From the NCBI GenBank assembly GCA_025642065.1, contig JAODUP010000152.1:447001-511000 (forward strand): DNA of 64,000 bases, given 5' to 3'. Positions 24,101 to 39,100 of this stretch are shown piece after piece. This DNA is from Paralvinella palmiformis (Eukaryota; Annelida; Polychaeta; Terebellida; Alvinellidae). The notes below the pieces were generated by a model. That model had not been told where the DNA came from, ran no database searches, and was given only the letters and a program-made list of their open reading frames with translations. Each line of letters starts with the position of its first letter. Position 1 is the first letter of the stretch. The translations under genes and the position numbers were made by a program.

Positions 24101-27100
24101 GTTGCCTGTTAGCATGTATGAACCACCAGTAATCATTCAATAATCTAAATAGTATTTGTATGGAAAGAGTAACAATGAGTTTTTTCAACTGTAGACCTAC
24201 TGTCGAGATGCAAATATTCCGGCAGACATTACTCATGATAGCCTTCAGTTGGTAACTTGGATGTCTTTCATCATTGACAGACACCTGTCTCTGTGATGTA
24301 TATTTATGATGAGTTAAAGACAGGGATAGAATCTAACATTAAAAGGCAACTAGTTCTGCATCACTAGTGACTTTTAAAATCAACTAGTTCTTGAAGTAAT
24401 GAACTAATCCTACATGTTCACGGGTGCCAAAATACATAACAATGGATAGTTATGAATAGAAATCATCCCTCGCCCGACAGGATGAACTCAACTGAAATCG
24501 TCCTGTATTGTATCTTTGCGACTGGGTGAGCATTAATTTTGAACCCTGTAAAGGTAAATGATAATCCCAAGTAATACTTGGCTGAAATACTAAACAAATC
24601 AATAATTTAAACCCCAAAATCAAATTATCTAAACTTTTGTTTATAATGTTCAAGTTAAATATTATCTACATTATTTGTTGCAAGAAGCAGTTATCATGGA
24701 TAGGTTATGTATTACTAAACGTCTGCAAACAAATTGTTTCTAGTAGTGGACCACTACTAGTAGTGCCTGCTACACTAAATATACATTAATCACATGGCCT
24801 GGATCAAAACACAAATACATGTGATGGTATGTGAATGGATGATATGATATTTGGTGATGACTGCCGGTGGAAATTAAATGAAGATATTCAGTTGCTCTGA
24901 CATTGGTAAAGTCGTGAAAAAAAGTCTAGACATTAATATACTGCCTCGCTGGCAGTCAGTATAGTTGTGATAGTAGGAGAAGTTTATATCTGTGAATAAG
25001 AATTGGTAACATATTTGATATGTATTAGTACTTGATAACACAACTTGGTTCTCATCTATTGTTAATATTTGTTAATATTCTTGTTTTGCTGTGTATTTTC
25101 TAGTGCTGAACGAGATGCCGAATTAGCGGAAAAGTTTCAGAAGCTTGAAGAGGAAAAGATCAGACATTCTAAAAATGTGTACGTGTTTGAGACCCGATCA
25201 CCTTCTTTTTCATTTATCCATTGCATTAGAGCATTTATCCATTGCATTCAGTGTCTTATGCCAACTGTAAAATAATCTTTTCTCTCAGCTTGTCCACAAC
25301 TCCCAAGTTTTACTTGCTAACTCACTCACTTTTAGTGAATATTGATGAGTGATGTCATATGATCATGATTCGTTATTGTTGGTGACGGATCAAATGTTAT
25401 CTGGATGTGTCGTGTCGTGTCGATTGCTGATAATAATGAATACGTTTCATTGTGTTGTTATTTCTTTCTGTCCAGTTCTGAGATGGACGATCTTGCCATA
25501 GCTGCTCAGTTACAGCAAGAGGAACTATTGAAAGAAAAACAACAACGTCTGGAGATTGAAATGAAGGACCAGGTCAGATTTATCAATCAATCAATCAAAG
25601 TTTACTTGCAACAATCTTGCAGTCGGGTTACAATACAGTTTATATTGAAAGTCATATTGATTTTTATCAAACAGTGTAGAGACTGCTGCCAGGTGTTGCG
25701 TGACACCTGGTGGTAATGGTTTATTTTAGTAAAGATACAAATATGAAAATAAACACCATTTGGGAATCATGACTGATGACAGCTGGGATCTGAATTATTT
25801 GAGGGTTTTAATCTGAATTTATGCTTTTATTTATACTCCGTTTTTCACCGACCCACACCGATCCTCTTTGGATAATCTGGACAATCTGCTATTTTTGTAG
25901 CCAGTTAATATATCTTTAGGAATGCGATATCGTCATGTTTTGTATAGAAAATACAGCCATCTGAGAAAAACAAACCAGTTAGGTCAAGCACCAACATGAC
26001 TAGAATTCTCATGATGATTCCCCCCCCCCCAACCCAGTTTTATTGATCCTATCACTAAAGAGCATAGCTCCTAATGTATTGGTTTATTTGGAATGTTTTG
26101 ACAACATCTTGTGTTTAGACATCGTACAGCTGTTTTTGTGTTATTCAAATAATATGCACAGAACCACCTTTTATCATTGCTACATTAAACGTTAAGTCAT
26201 ATGGCATCAAGTAGATGTGAGGATTTTTATCCATATATGTACGTTTGTTCACAATGCATTTATTACTTTACTGCTAGTGCTAGTTTATGAGCTAAAAGAA
26301 TTCTTTGATATTATCATCATACTCAAAAATATACACTTCCTTGTTTAATAAGACTGTATATAAGACTAACTCTAGTAATTTTATATTTTATGTATATCAG
26401 AACTGTCTGTGATATTGTTAAACTTTGAATATATTACAGTACATGGATATTTTAACTGTACTACCGTTTATACTCGTGTATAAGTCGCACTCGCGTAAAG
26501 ACGCACCTGTTTTTACTACCAATAAAAGAAGCACTAAAATCAGCAATATTGATTCAAAACCCAAAAATTCTACATCATCACTCTCTTTACTGAACATCCG
26601 TTGTATCTGTTCATGTGTCATCATGTCATCATACATGTCGCGCCTTTGTCGGAGTCAGTGTCAGATTTGTCATACTGTTCAGCTCACAAAACATCATCTT
26701 CTGTGTCATCTAAATCATTGCTGATAGAGCACTTCTTGAATGATTTGGTAATGATGGCAGGGTCGATTTAATCCCAGGCCGTTTTCACCCACTGTGTGAT
26801 GATAGGTAATGACTGCCACCTTCAGCTTGTCTGCTGTTGTGCATTTGTTTATGTAATGCTTTTTGCAGTAGTTTATTAGTGATTTCCATGTGCCAGCTTT
26901 GGAAGTAATTAGTACATTGTTTGCTGTAATCGTTTTTCTTTGATGTGGCTTTTATGGTCATTCTTTACAGTTAAGTTTGGATTTGAAAGACAACAGAGAA
27001 AATACACCTAATAAATTTGTTTATTGTTCAGATATTCATTATTAATGTTAAAAAATAATATTATTGTATTCCCCCTAAATTATCCCAAATATTACCTTCC

Positions 27101-30100
27101 CTTTTAATATGGCCCGCACATAAAACGCACTCGATTTTGATGTCGATTTCGGAGTATAAAATGTGTGTCTTATATGCAAGTATATATGGTATGTAGAAAT
27201 TCACATCCTGAGCAGCAATTGAGTGCCATATAAGGCATGTGTACTGACATAACCAACATATGTATACATTTTAGTGTAGTTTTGTTCAGTTAGCTATTTG
27301 ACATCTTCACTCTCTACATGCCAACACTAAGCATGTGTACATAATCTACTGTATAATTAACCAGACAGATGGTGGCCAGCTTAAAGTGATCCATCTTAAA
27401 CACAAACCTATTATAATATTTGTATCCACAAAAACACTTAATTTATGTATAGCTTGCAAGATGTACATGGTATAGTGAATAATAATGCCAATAAAAGTTG
27501 CTAAAATTATAATTATTTAGAAACGGTATTGCACACGAGAGTTGCTAAAGTCTGATACTGTCAGACTTTTTAAAATTTCACCCAGTTAGGTAAATGAGTT
27601 TGTTTCTTATGTTGTTATAAAATAAATATCACAAAAAATGTATATTTAAAATCACTTTTTACATAGATTTGTTAAATACAAAAAAAAAAATATTACTTTT
27701 CATTCAAACAATCTGAAAATACTTTTTACATACTTTTCGATCCAAATATGAATTTACTTCACCCTAGGTGTACTTTCATAATTAGCCCTCTGTATTATGC
27801 TGTTAAGATTATTTTGCTAGATGTAATATCCGAAATGTTTTTCAACAGCGATTCTTTATGTAATACAACAAAAATTTAAATGCCACTACAGGATTATGCC
27901 CGTACACTGTTTGAGAAGGAATACCATAAATATGAACATTATCTGAAAAGGAGGGAACTGGCCAGAGCACGTAAACGTCTTGAAGCCGAACAGCAGCAAG
28001 AGGCTGAGAAAATATTGTCCGGTGGTTCACCAGAAGCTGGTATGTTGCGTTATGTGAAGATGGTATTTAGTAATAAGCTAGTGTCTGTCACTTAGTCAGC
28101 GCTGTTACTATTTCATTTGTTTTAGAAGATTTGACATTTTTTTAAATGGTTTTTGTGCTTAATTGTAGAGTATAAAGCACACACATGCCCATACATATAC
28201 AAATCCCCATACATATTTTGTTATATGTTGAGCTAAGGTAAAAATAACATAGGTATTTGTTGATTATCTAGTTTTATCCACCCCTTTGAATAAAAGTTAA
28301 AATTAATTTAAGAGATGGGGGGGGAGTCATATTGGACACATGCTGTATTATATGTGATTTAATGCCTCTTCCAAGTCCCATGTATTATTCCTAATGTCAA
28401 TACTGTTGTATTTTGTGTAATTCATTGCCTCTCAAGTCATACACACACACACACACACTAGTTTGGCCAAATGCAGTTCATTTGATAAACACTTGACATT
28501 TTCCTTTGTAATATATTTATTTGAGATTACAGCTTATTCGTTGTGCATTAATCTGATAGTCGGTACATATAAATTCTATTATATTATTTTAAAATATCTA
28601 AATCATTTTATATGTTGCTGATTATAATCACTACTTATTTTTTCAGATTTAAATCAACAAATGAGGGGTCTCGGTGTGAGTGGTGAAGAGGAAAAGCAGC
28701 CAGCACGGTAAGCCTAGTTTTATTTCTTAAGTAAGAAGCCACAATATCATGGTGCATTGCACTATCTAAAGACAGGTATTTAATTATTAAAATAAAATTC
28801 TTGTTAGTGATAAGTATTATGTAATATAAATTGAATGAGTTATAAAATTTAACAATGAAGATGATAATTTTCTTTGTTGGTATGTGACATCTTCTTGACA
28901 AGAGATCATGAGACATTCAGCTCTCAGTCCAATTCGGTAGATGGTGGTCTGTTGATGCAGACTATTTGTATTATATACTCTATTTGGCACATCTGAAATA
29001 AACTATGAACAAACCAGACAATGTAGTTTATTTCATGTTACAGTACATCGGGACCAAAACATCTTTCGTTTTCTCTGCTTTGTGGTTGTTTTCTTATGCG
29101 TGTCTGGACATTGCTGATAAGTCTTTGTTCTTTCACAAACATGCTCTCAAGTATCTGTCAGACATGTTTGAGATGGTGTTGTGGTTCTGGAGGCATTGTA
29201 ATTTTTGGCAATCTCGTTGACTTCTCTGTTTTGCCAGGGTTAGAATCTAACACTAAAAGGCAACTAGTCCTGCAGAACTAGTGGCTTTTAAAAGCAACTA
29301 GTCTGAAGTAATGAACTAGTCCTACATGTTCACTCACGAGTGTCAAAATACATAACAATGGATGATTATGTCAGAAATCGTCACTCGCCCGACTGTATGA
29401 ACTCAACTGAAACTCAACTCATCCTGTATTGTTTCTATTTGCCTCAGTCAACCAGGCCAGTGCTAATTTTGAACCCTGGTTTGGCCCTCCTGAATAATAT
29501 GGTACAAGGCTCTTCAAAGCTTCAGGGCAAATCCCTAGGTTCTTAGCCAGGTCTTTTTTTTGCTCTCCTAACCAAACACTTGCCCTTATGTCACTCACTG
29601 TGTAGGAGATCCGAGGAGCTTCTAAGCTGAGTATTCCTTAGGAAGATCTGGATACTCGTCTTTCTGTCTGATCTTACTCATCATTGACACTGGTAGTTCA
29701 GTGACTGGGTTTGTCTGTTTAATATTCTAACCTCTGTGTCCATTTACAGGGCGCCTCTGTGGTCTAACTGATAGGGCATTGGATGACAGATCACACCACC
29801 TGAGTTCGAGTCTCAGCGTGGGCATGTCAGAAGGTTGTTTCATCTTTGACGTCGCTTCATTACCTTTGGAGGTCGCTCGGCCCATTTAGCCTAACATGTG
29901 CACAAACGTGGCCATAAAACATCAATCATCATCTGTTGTCTGAGGATTACCGTGAGGATTTAGATTTGTTCTAGTGTTGCTGCTAGTGCTGTGGTGTTGC
30001 GGGTTAATATCTATTTGTCCACGTTTGGGACATTTATGGTGTTGAATGGATGCACGTTAAGAGAGTGCACACAACATAAATGACGTAGAGATGTTTAAAA

Positions 30101-33100
30101 TGTCCCGTTGGTCTGAACAGCTTTACTCGGTGCAATAAATGTTTTCGGGGAGTTTAAATTTTTGAAGAATAATACCATTGGTGGCTGTTGATCGTATCGT
30201 CACTTTATGCATGATAACATCATAAAACGAGAAGCCTGGGATAAATGAGGAACATCATCATCTCCATCTCATCATCAGTCCACAATGGTCACACAATGGA
30301 ATAAGTTACAAAATCATCAGAGTTTCTATCTGGAATACGTTTTAGCAAACGTTGTTATATTCTGGTGAGAACTTCTCCGTGATCACTTAGATATTATGCT
30401 AGGAGTCAGGTAGTACTATAGGTATGGTCGTCGTCATCATCATCATCAGAGATGAACAGACTGATGACTATTTCCTTTATGTTTGATTCTACAGTTTCTT
30501 CTCTGTTTTGTATTTGACCTCGGAGTTGTTGTTGTTGTTTCTCACCTTTTCAGACTTGCTTATCAGTACTAAGTGTCCACTCCTTCTGATCATTTGTTGA
30601 TGAACTTTGCATCGTACCCGGACTATGAGTTTGCCTAATCCCTGTACTAAGTGCACCACTGAGCTGGATTCTTTTCGAGGATATTGGCACAATAGATGTT
30701 TTGTAATTATTGTTGTTGTTGTTGTTGTTGTGAAATACATCAGATAGCTCTCTATAATCGCCTATACATTCCTCGTTGTGATTACAGATTTGTGCGGCCA
30801 GATGGACGTGTTGAAGATCTGGGCGACTTCAGTGACTTCTACATTCAACCTGCCAATAACATGGCTGATCACGAAAAGAAACAGCTACAGGAATTACAGG
30901 ATGAGGTATAAGAACATTTCTTATCAGTTTCAGGATATACATTACAGAATTACTGGTTTGGGTTAGAATAATCAACGTTCTTATTTCAATCACAATTCGT
31001 TTTTGTTTCTGCAATCAATGTTGTGGGAAGGAGTAGTTCACTAATGCTTCATTAATTTAATCCTGGTTTTTACAGAATTTTAGTATTAGATATATTAAAT
31101 TGACCTCAAAACATGTTTTAACCCATTATCTGAGTTCACACGAATACACACTTTATAGGAATAAGTCTATACTGTAGAGTTGTCTATTTGTAATCATTTA
31201 TATACACATTGATTTACTGTTAAAGAACCTTCATTTACCTAATTAAAGCAAACCAAAATGTTGGTAATTAGTATTTATATGGTTTGTATTTTGGAGAACA
31301 ATTGCCTGTTTCGTCTGCTTGCCTCAGTGGTGAGACACATTTTGTGCAAGAAAGGCAAGGTAAGCCAGCATTGTTAACTTCTAGCAGTAAGTGAATGTAC
31401 CGGTAAGAGAAAGTTAATTAGACATCACATGTGTTAGACGTAAATAAAATGCATTAACTGTCAGTGTACAAAATATCAAGACGTGGCTTCCAGTGAAGCT
31501 ACTGTGTTCTAACTGTGTGTGGATTTCTTTTCAAGCAAGTAATCTTCATTGCTTTATGTTAGATTTATGTCATATTTATTATTACTACCTATCAAGGATC
31601 TGAGGCTTTGATTTCTACCTGAGAAAACAAATCTAGCATCACACCTTCTTATATTAAATACACACATCAGTACAGTGGATATGTCATATTTTCTAGACTA
31701 TTAGTCACACCTTTCTATTTCTTGATGTCATGAGGGGGTGTGTAAGTCTCAGTGACGCAGAGAGTTACGCCAGCAGGAGCTTTGGCTTACATAAGCTGGA
31801 CAGGTCAATGGGTAGGGGCTAGATGGGTAGAGGACTAAGGGTGAGTTAGCCAGAACAGAAACCTGGAGTACTGACGTCAGAGGTGTTGGGCCACACACGG
31901 TGCACTCGAATAGACCACAATACCGAGACTTGTTTATTATAATTTTCTTTTATGGTAAATGGTTCCGACTTCTACTCAAAGATTGAGACAGATGGTTTTT
32001 AAGGAGATTCACATAAGATGTGTCTATTACGTATCTTCCGTCCTAGGTTTAATCCTACGTTTTCTACACTATATATGTTCAGTCCAGGTTAAATCGGCGT
32101 TAGAAGAATGACTATTATAGTCAGTTATGATAATTAATGTCTGGTTTTAGATAACAGTTTTTACCATTCATGGACTTCATGGATCAACTGATCTTCTATC
32201 TTTCTATATGAAGATAATGACTAAATTGAGATTTTACAATTACTTGCTGCCTATATTTGTTTGTTCACAGAAATTTCACATTTCTTATCAAACATTTGAT
32301 TTTTTATGGCCATGTTTGTGCATAAAGTAGAATAAATGGGCTGAGCAATGTCTAAAAGTAATGAGACAAAATCGAAGATGAAACACCCTTCAGACATGGT
32401 CAAGCCAAGATTTGAACTCGGGTGGCTGAGATTTGTGGCCAACTGCATAACCAGCTAGACCATTGAGGTGCCAACAGTTGTTATCAAACCTCAATAGTTA
32501 TCACCTGTGTGTGATATTGTTCTGTTATATTTAATCACATTTGTTACATTATACTGGAAACAGGAATACATTTTAATCCATTTTTAATGAATACTATTGA
32601 GGCTGTATTACAGATATTAAAAATCACCTTTTGTACACATCCATGTTACTTCAGAATACAAATTTATAGCCAAGTCCATCAAAATAAAGTTGCATCCCAT
32701 AGTCTCGAAAATGTGGTACCTAGTAGTATAGGTTTAAGAGTACAGTTTGAGAATTGTTGACTAGAACAATACTTTGTATGGAAACTCAAGTGACAAATTA
32801 CTGATGTTTAGACTAGTATTTTTTAGACAACTACATATAGCTAGCTTATCTGAAAAGAATAAACCCTTTTACTTACTCATATTTTATAAATAAATGTTTA
32901 TATTTTATAAATATATAATATTTTATAATTAAGTGTCTCGGAAACAAATAAGTATTCATATGTTTAAAACTAGTCGAGTGGTAGTTTATATCAACCCTTC
33001 CCCAATGTATTGTCATTTTTCAATATTATATTTGTTTGGTGTGTGTGTGTGTGTGTGTGTGTGTTTGTAAAGGATCTGATGATATCAGACCTATGCACCC

Positions 33101-36100
33101 TCCGTTTTCTTCCATAATTGTTACGGAATTGAACACAGAGTACGGAATTATTAGTTTTTGTACGGAATCGTTGATCTACAGCGTAATTAGGTCATATAGT
33201 TAGGTGCATCAAACAAATCACCTGAATCTCTTCCAGTGGATTAGCATTGTGCGATAGGCATCCAATTTTGGTCTACTTAGGAACTCATTACAATTGTTGA
33301 TTAAAAACCAATAACTATTCACAAAACATGTAAAACAGGTAATGATAATACATTATAGAGCTTTTACGTAACATTTTACATTTCTAGCTCATTTTCCATT
33401 CTATTATTTCGCCTCAATGTGATGCTAGACATTCAAGAAATTAGAAAATCTATGATCTTAAATGGCCACCTATAATTTTGTGCAAATTATCGAGTAAGCG
33501 GGAAGCAGACCATACAGACGTTGTCGACTTCGAAGAAACATCCGCAACAAATACACTGAAAACGTTTGGTTTGCTCATCTACGGCCATAGTTGTAATTTT
33601 ATTAATAAAATTGTATTTTTTACCACCAAAACGTAGTACTTGACAGGTGTTGGAACACCCCCCCCCCCTGGAATTATCCTCTACCTCGGGAAATCACTCG
33701 AAACTACTGTATGTACTAGCGTATAAGTCGATTTTTTTGGGTAGTGAAAAGGGAGTTCTCAGAATCACCTCGACTTATATGCACGTCATATTTCCTACCA
33801 GCTGAAGGAAAGACATTTTCAGCCATCCTTAACACACAACACTGTAGGATTCAACCCAATAAGAGCCTGAGTTGGAATAAAGTCGTCACATTGCTCCCTA
33901 CTAATCCATTATTATTCAATAAATAAATAACAATTAACTGTTATTTAAATCTCACTAATATGCCAGTCTTTATGTAATAATACTTGATAGTCACGCACTG
34001 TTACCTACCATTACCTCCAGATGTGCTGTGAAACAAAGAAGTAATAACACTTGCCAATTGAAGTTACAATCGGGCGTGTTTTTGTGAGCGATAGTTGGAA
34101 CAAAATCGTCACATCTCTGCCTACTAGTCTTAGTTTATAAATTAAGATTCATTTTCACGGAACTGTTATTTGGATCTCACAAACATGCCAGTCTGTATGT
34201 AATATAATAGTTGATAGTCATGCGCTGTTAACTACCGGTACCTCCAGATGATTAGCCATAATATAGAAAAGCTCAACACATAAAGCTTGCCAGTTGAAGG
34301 GAGTCTACAATCAGGTGTGTTTGATTTGACAGGTTTGTATTAGTTATAACAGCAAAGCGTGTGTGTGTGTGTTTTACTGCTGGTGAAGAAATTTATATTG
34401 ATATATTTATGATGCACTTGCTGATACCATGAGTTGGAAACCACTGGGTCAGCTTTTTCTCGAATGACACAATGATTCAGATTTTGAGGGATTTTAAGCC
34501 AGTACTTGACCTGGATTTGTATGGTGAGCATATGCCTGAGGAAAGAATTACATGGTCAGAAAATTGACCTCGACTGTATACACAAATATATATGGTAGGC
34601 TTTCTGGCAAATCTAAATCTGTATCTAGGAAATGTGCAGACATCCAATATTTATCCATATCAGTATTGTCTGTCTATTTCAGACAGCTGAGCACAGCAGC
34701 ATAGATGTAACAAACAGGATATTACGTCAAAATGACAATCGTCCCCGCCACGTGGTTTGCCACGCAATTACGTGCCATATTTCTTTACATGAAACATTTA
34801 CAGATCGGGGATTCCTGTATTTAGAATCTGTTCTTATAATTAGCCGATGAAGTTCAGTGTTGCTTCTAGGAAGCATTTTTGCGGGTTTCCCGCAATATTT
34901 TAATGTATGGTGCAAAATAAAAAAATTCCTGGGACACCACATGTTGCAGAATAAAATCCCATGATGCAATATTGTAACAGTCTCCTCATCACACCAGTGG
35001 TATGACATTATCAGCAGAAAATGGGTCATGATAAACGGCAAATATTTATCATCGGATAGTTTCCTCATCTGAAATAATGCTATTATCTACTGCTGTAGCC
35101 ATTTCAAATCTCATATTTATAATTATTCGCTGAATATAATAATCATTATTGAAGAATGGGAGAGATTTTGGTGGGCTGGTGATCTTAACTGGTAAATGTC
35201 CATTTTGCATTATGATGGCCACATAACTCAAATACTCTCCTGATTGGCCAGTTGTCTTTGTTTACAGTAAATAAAAGCACATGGTCTTGTTTATATGGTG
35301 GATATTCTTGGGGGTATGTGTTTGTACCCCAAATGGTTACAGTAAAATCCCCCACATTTTTAAAACCTAAGGGGAAGCTCCCCAGCATTGGCTAGATCCT
35401 AGAAGCAACCCTGGGGTTGTTCCTATAATTGGGGAACGATTTTGTCTGATGTTCCATTTTGAACCCTTTGCATATCAGCAACTTCAAACTAGATTAAACC
35501 TCCTTTCTTAATGAAATAGTGACAGGTCTTACTATAAGTGCTTACTATGATGCAAATAAGCAATAAAAACTTCATGCCCAATTGTGATCTTGGATAACTG
35601 ACTACTAGCTGTTTTTGGGTTATATGGCAACATTACCATGATTTGTACAGCAGGAGATTCTTTGCCAGGATTGGGACATTCATTTCCCTTGATTGGTACA
35701 TTGAAACATTCACTCAGACAGTGTGGGACAATTGGCTGTTACTTAGTTATGCTAATAGTTGGTACCTAATACATCTGCATAGCAGCAAGAGATATGATCG
35801 GTGTATTGGACTCAACTCTGACAAATAAATTATATAAAAAATATATGGAATTCTATATAGTGATGTACTGATCCAATGTAAATCTTATATAACTTGTATG
35901 TGAATTTTGTAGAATAATTCTTTTAAAAAGTCCAAAAAAAGAAAGGAAAAAAGAAAATTGTTGATTGTATTTGCTTTGTCTATATTGATGGCTGTGTTTC
36001 ACGTATGAAAATATTCATATGAAATGTATCACGTATGAAAACGTGAAATTACTGAAAGTCAAGTAAAATTACTGAAAATAGTTCTTGTATTACTGAAAGC

Positions 36101-39100
36101 AACAAAGAGGGGTGTACAGGCCTGTGATATCTGTTGGTTAGTAAATAACTTGTTCTAATTCTGAAAATTGTGTTGTTTATTTCTAGGAGTTTGCCCGCCT
36201 TTTACAAGATCAGGAGAGAAAGGTGGGTATTGGTTTATGAAGATAAATATCGTATGAATTTATTTTTTCTCATTAATATGTTTAGTATGATGTTTAATAA
36301 TGTGCACATTTTGCTCTTTTTTTTCATTTTACTAACAATACAAAATAATGATGTAATATTTACAGAGAGGAGCACAGATAGATAGGGGTGCGCTAAAGGC
36401 ACTGGAACAGCGAGATGCTCAACTGGCAAAGATAATACAGGAACAGGAGAAGCTAAAGATGAAGAGACGTCGACCTGCCACGGTGATGACTCACCAATCT
36501 GTGGACAATAGTGGGGCCAGTCATAGTCACCACGATAGACAGATGTCGGCACCTGACGGACTACCGGTTAGTTATCCTGATCTGTAGCCTGTTAGTTGAT
36601 AATCCTGTCCTGGTCGATGTTTGTTGGCTTGTCGTAACGTTAGTGATCCAGTGTCAGAGATTTGTCTATCTATTTTTGGAGACTGCTTTTAAATTCCCTC
36701 TCCCAGTCTGTGTCTCTCTTCACCTATTTCATACTACTATACTAGTTCTCACCCTAGTCTCCAGTAGAGTTTGGTCATTATGTGTTTCTCAGATATGTTA
36801 CCAGACATTTGGGCAATTGTGATTGATCTGAAGTTATTTAAATATTTCTTGGAGTTGTATTCTTCGATTTGATATATTGACGAGTGGCATTTCTGAATCT
36901 GTGTTTAAATACCTTTTCAAAATGCTTGAGAAGTTTGTAATCCATTAAAAGCAGCAAAAAATACTTCTTCTAGAGTTTCTTTTCTTCTCTGTAAAAAGCT
37001 AAACTAATGAGTGGAGTTGTCTCATTGGATACCTGAAATCTGTTTTATGCTGTGTTATGCTGTTTTACGAGTGCCGTTTCTGAATCTGTGTTTAAGTACC
37101 TTTTCAAAATGCTTGAGAAGTTTGTAATCTATTAAAAGCAGCAAAAAATACTTCTTCTAGAGTTTCTTTTCTTCTCTGTAAAAAGCTAAACTAATGAGTA
37201 GAGTTGTCTCATTGGATACCTGAAATCTGTTTTATGCTGTGTAAATTAATTTTTGTATTAGATGCTCTCTAATACATTTGTATTTGTGTACATTCCAATA
37301 GATTATAATATGCATAACACTCTCTAACTGCTGACTAAGACAAACTGCAAGAATTTCCTAAGTGACTTCTCTATGGTTTAGTCGTATATTTCATTTGTTG
37401 TCGAGTAGAGTTTTACTAATACTGATTCTCACTTCTTTCTTATGAATTTTCTGAATGACTCCTACTTGGCTAAATGACCAGCAGATTGTTTAGATTATTA
37501 ACTTGACACGTACACTGACTTTAACCAGCTTTGTGCATATTTGTAGACATCAATCTGTGAAAAATCAATACAGAAAAAAACCTCCTACTTTGTTCACCTC
37601 GGAGGTATTTCTCCACAATACAGGAGTATTTGGAGGAGAACGATTTCAAGTGTCAGTTGTAATTGGTGAACTAACTTTGGGACTTGATGGAAGCCATATA
37701 GCATTGTGACTTTTCAAACAATAGTTCATGTCACATGTCCAGCTTATGAACCTTGTACGGCGCAGATCCATTATAACACATTTAGTGTTTGAAAACCACG
37801 TTTTATTTATAACTGCGCTAAATAAACGAAAAATAATAGTTGAGAAATTGAAAACAAATTTTCACTGGGTAGAATCACATGCCCAGAACTGGCTTTAGAT
37901 AAGTTGTTATGTTAGTGTTTGGTTTAACAAATACGGTTTGTGTTTTCACGGTTAATATCTGTGAAAGAAGTTATATAATGTGCTGTATTACATAAACATA
38001 ATTTACATTGATATATTAATAATTGTAATTGTTAATGCTAAGCCTAATTGACGTGTCACATAAGTATTGGAATATATTTATAAAACCTAAATCCATAGTT
38101 ATCAACCTTATGTGTTTGACTGATTTCTGAAATATTCTGAAAATCATGTAGACCAGAGATTTGGGATTCTTGACTAACCTGGACATTTTATGTCAAACTA
38201 CATTATACAGGATCTGCACTGTGTTTATTAACCATATGATGACCATTTTGCTGGTTTGGACAATAGCCTCAAATTGTAACATCATGTTAAATGTCAGTTA
38301 TCTTCTTATTGAGGGTTTTTACTTTGTGGTATCAAATGATATTATAAACAGCCAGTGTAGATATTAAAACAAAAGATATAATTTGCTCATTGACAGATCA
38401 GTCTCTCTCTTTCTTTATTTATTTAATTTTTGTTTTGACTATCATGAAGAGGGGTTTGTTGTGATGTAGCCATTTGTTCAGCTAATTATTAATAATGTTA
38501 GGTCAGAAATCTAGCTATAATTTTCATATTATTGATAAATGATCTGCTGGCAGACATGTTCTCATGTAGTTTTGTTACTAATACATGTGCAGGTATCATT
38601 ATTGTTGGTGTCAAATGTAAATTTTTTGTTTTAGATAAAGATCTGGGTCAGTCTAACAAAGCTGTATAGTGGACTCACTATCTTTCTAAATAAATTAATT
38701 TGTTGGTGTTAGTTGGACGATAAGATTTTGATATGATGTAATCTTCATATTTTTGGGACATCAGTTTGATGATATTATTTGATTTATTGGTAAAAAAATG
38801 TTTTGTCAATTTGAGTGTTTCATTTTTTATCAAGATAATTTGTTATATAGTATTTTTGTTATTTCCTTAACTGCTGTATAATTATTTACTTTATGAGCTA
38901 ATATGTGGTTTACTATTTTCTGTTAAATTGTTTGCAACACACACACACACACACATACACACACACACACACATAATATAATATAATACACAGCTGTAGC
39001 AAAAAGAAACAATCACGGAATATATTTAAATGGAAAACCTGATTTTTGAAAATAGTTGTTTATTGTTTTTTCTTATGCTTACAAAAGTTTGTATTTCTGT

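Larger units (their letters stand above)
28708..30787 (+). other. CCDC50-like intron 7, repeat-bearing
   Basis: Holds repeat F copy 2, a family B SINE (29750-29932) and a reverse copy of repeat E (30525-30731) ending about 55 bases before exon 8. Nothing else is recognised. Confidence 0.65.
30906..36186 (+). other. CCDC50-like intron 8 (5.3 kb)
   Basis: Contains the reverse SINE B copy (about 32300-32474), a (TG)n run near 33041-33064, the pogo-like element at 33706-34596 and the short repeat at 35374-35420. No exon-like frames were found. Confidence 0.6.

Noticed and set aside
29750..29830. Possible genuine tRNA genes at the SINE heads (also 41365, 50671, 55103, 59271, 60655)
   Set aside because: The A and B boxes are present, but no complete cloverleaf could be drawn, and each head continues into a repeated SINE body.
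34727..35068. Minus-strand open frame of 113 codons in intron 8
   Set aside because: It has mixed low-complexity composition, no domain, no homology that I recognise and no splice sites around it.
36511..36822. Plus-strand open frame overlapping CCDC50-like exon 10 in another frame
   Set aside because: It overlaps a well-supported exon out of frame and continues into the intron without any support.
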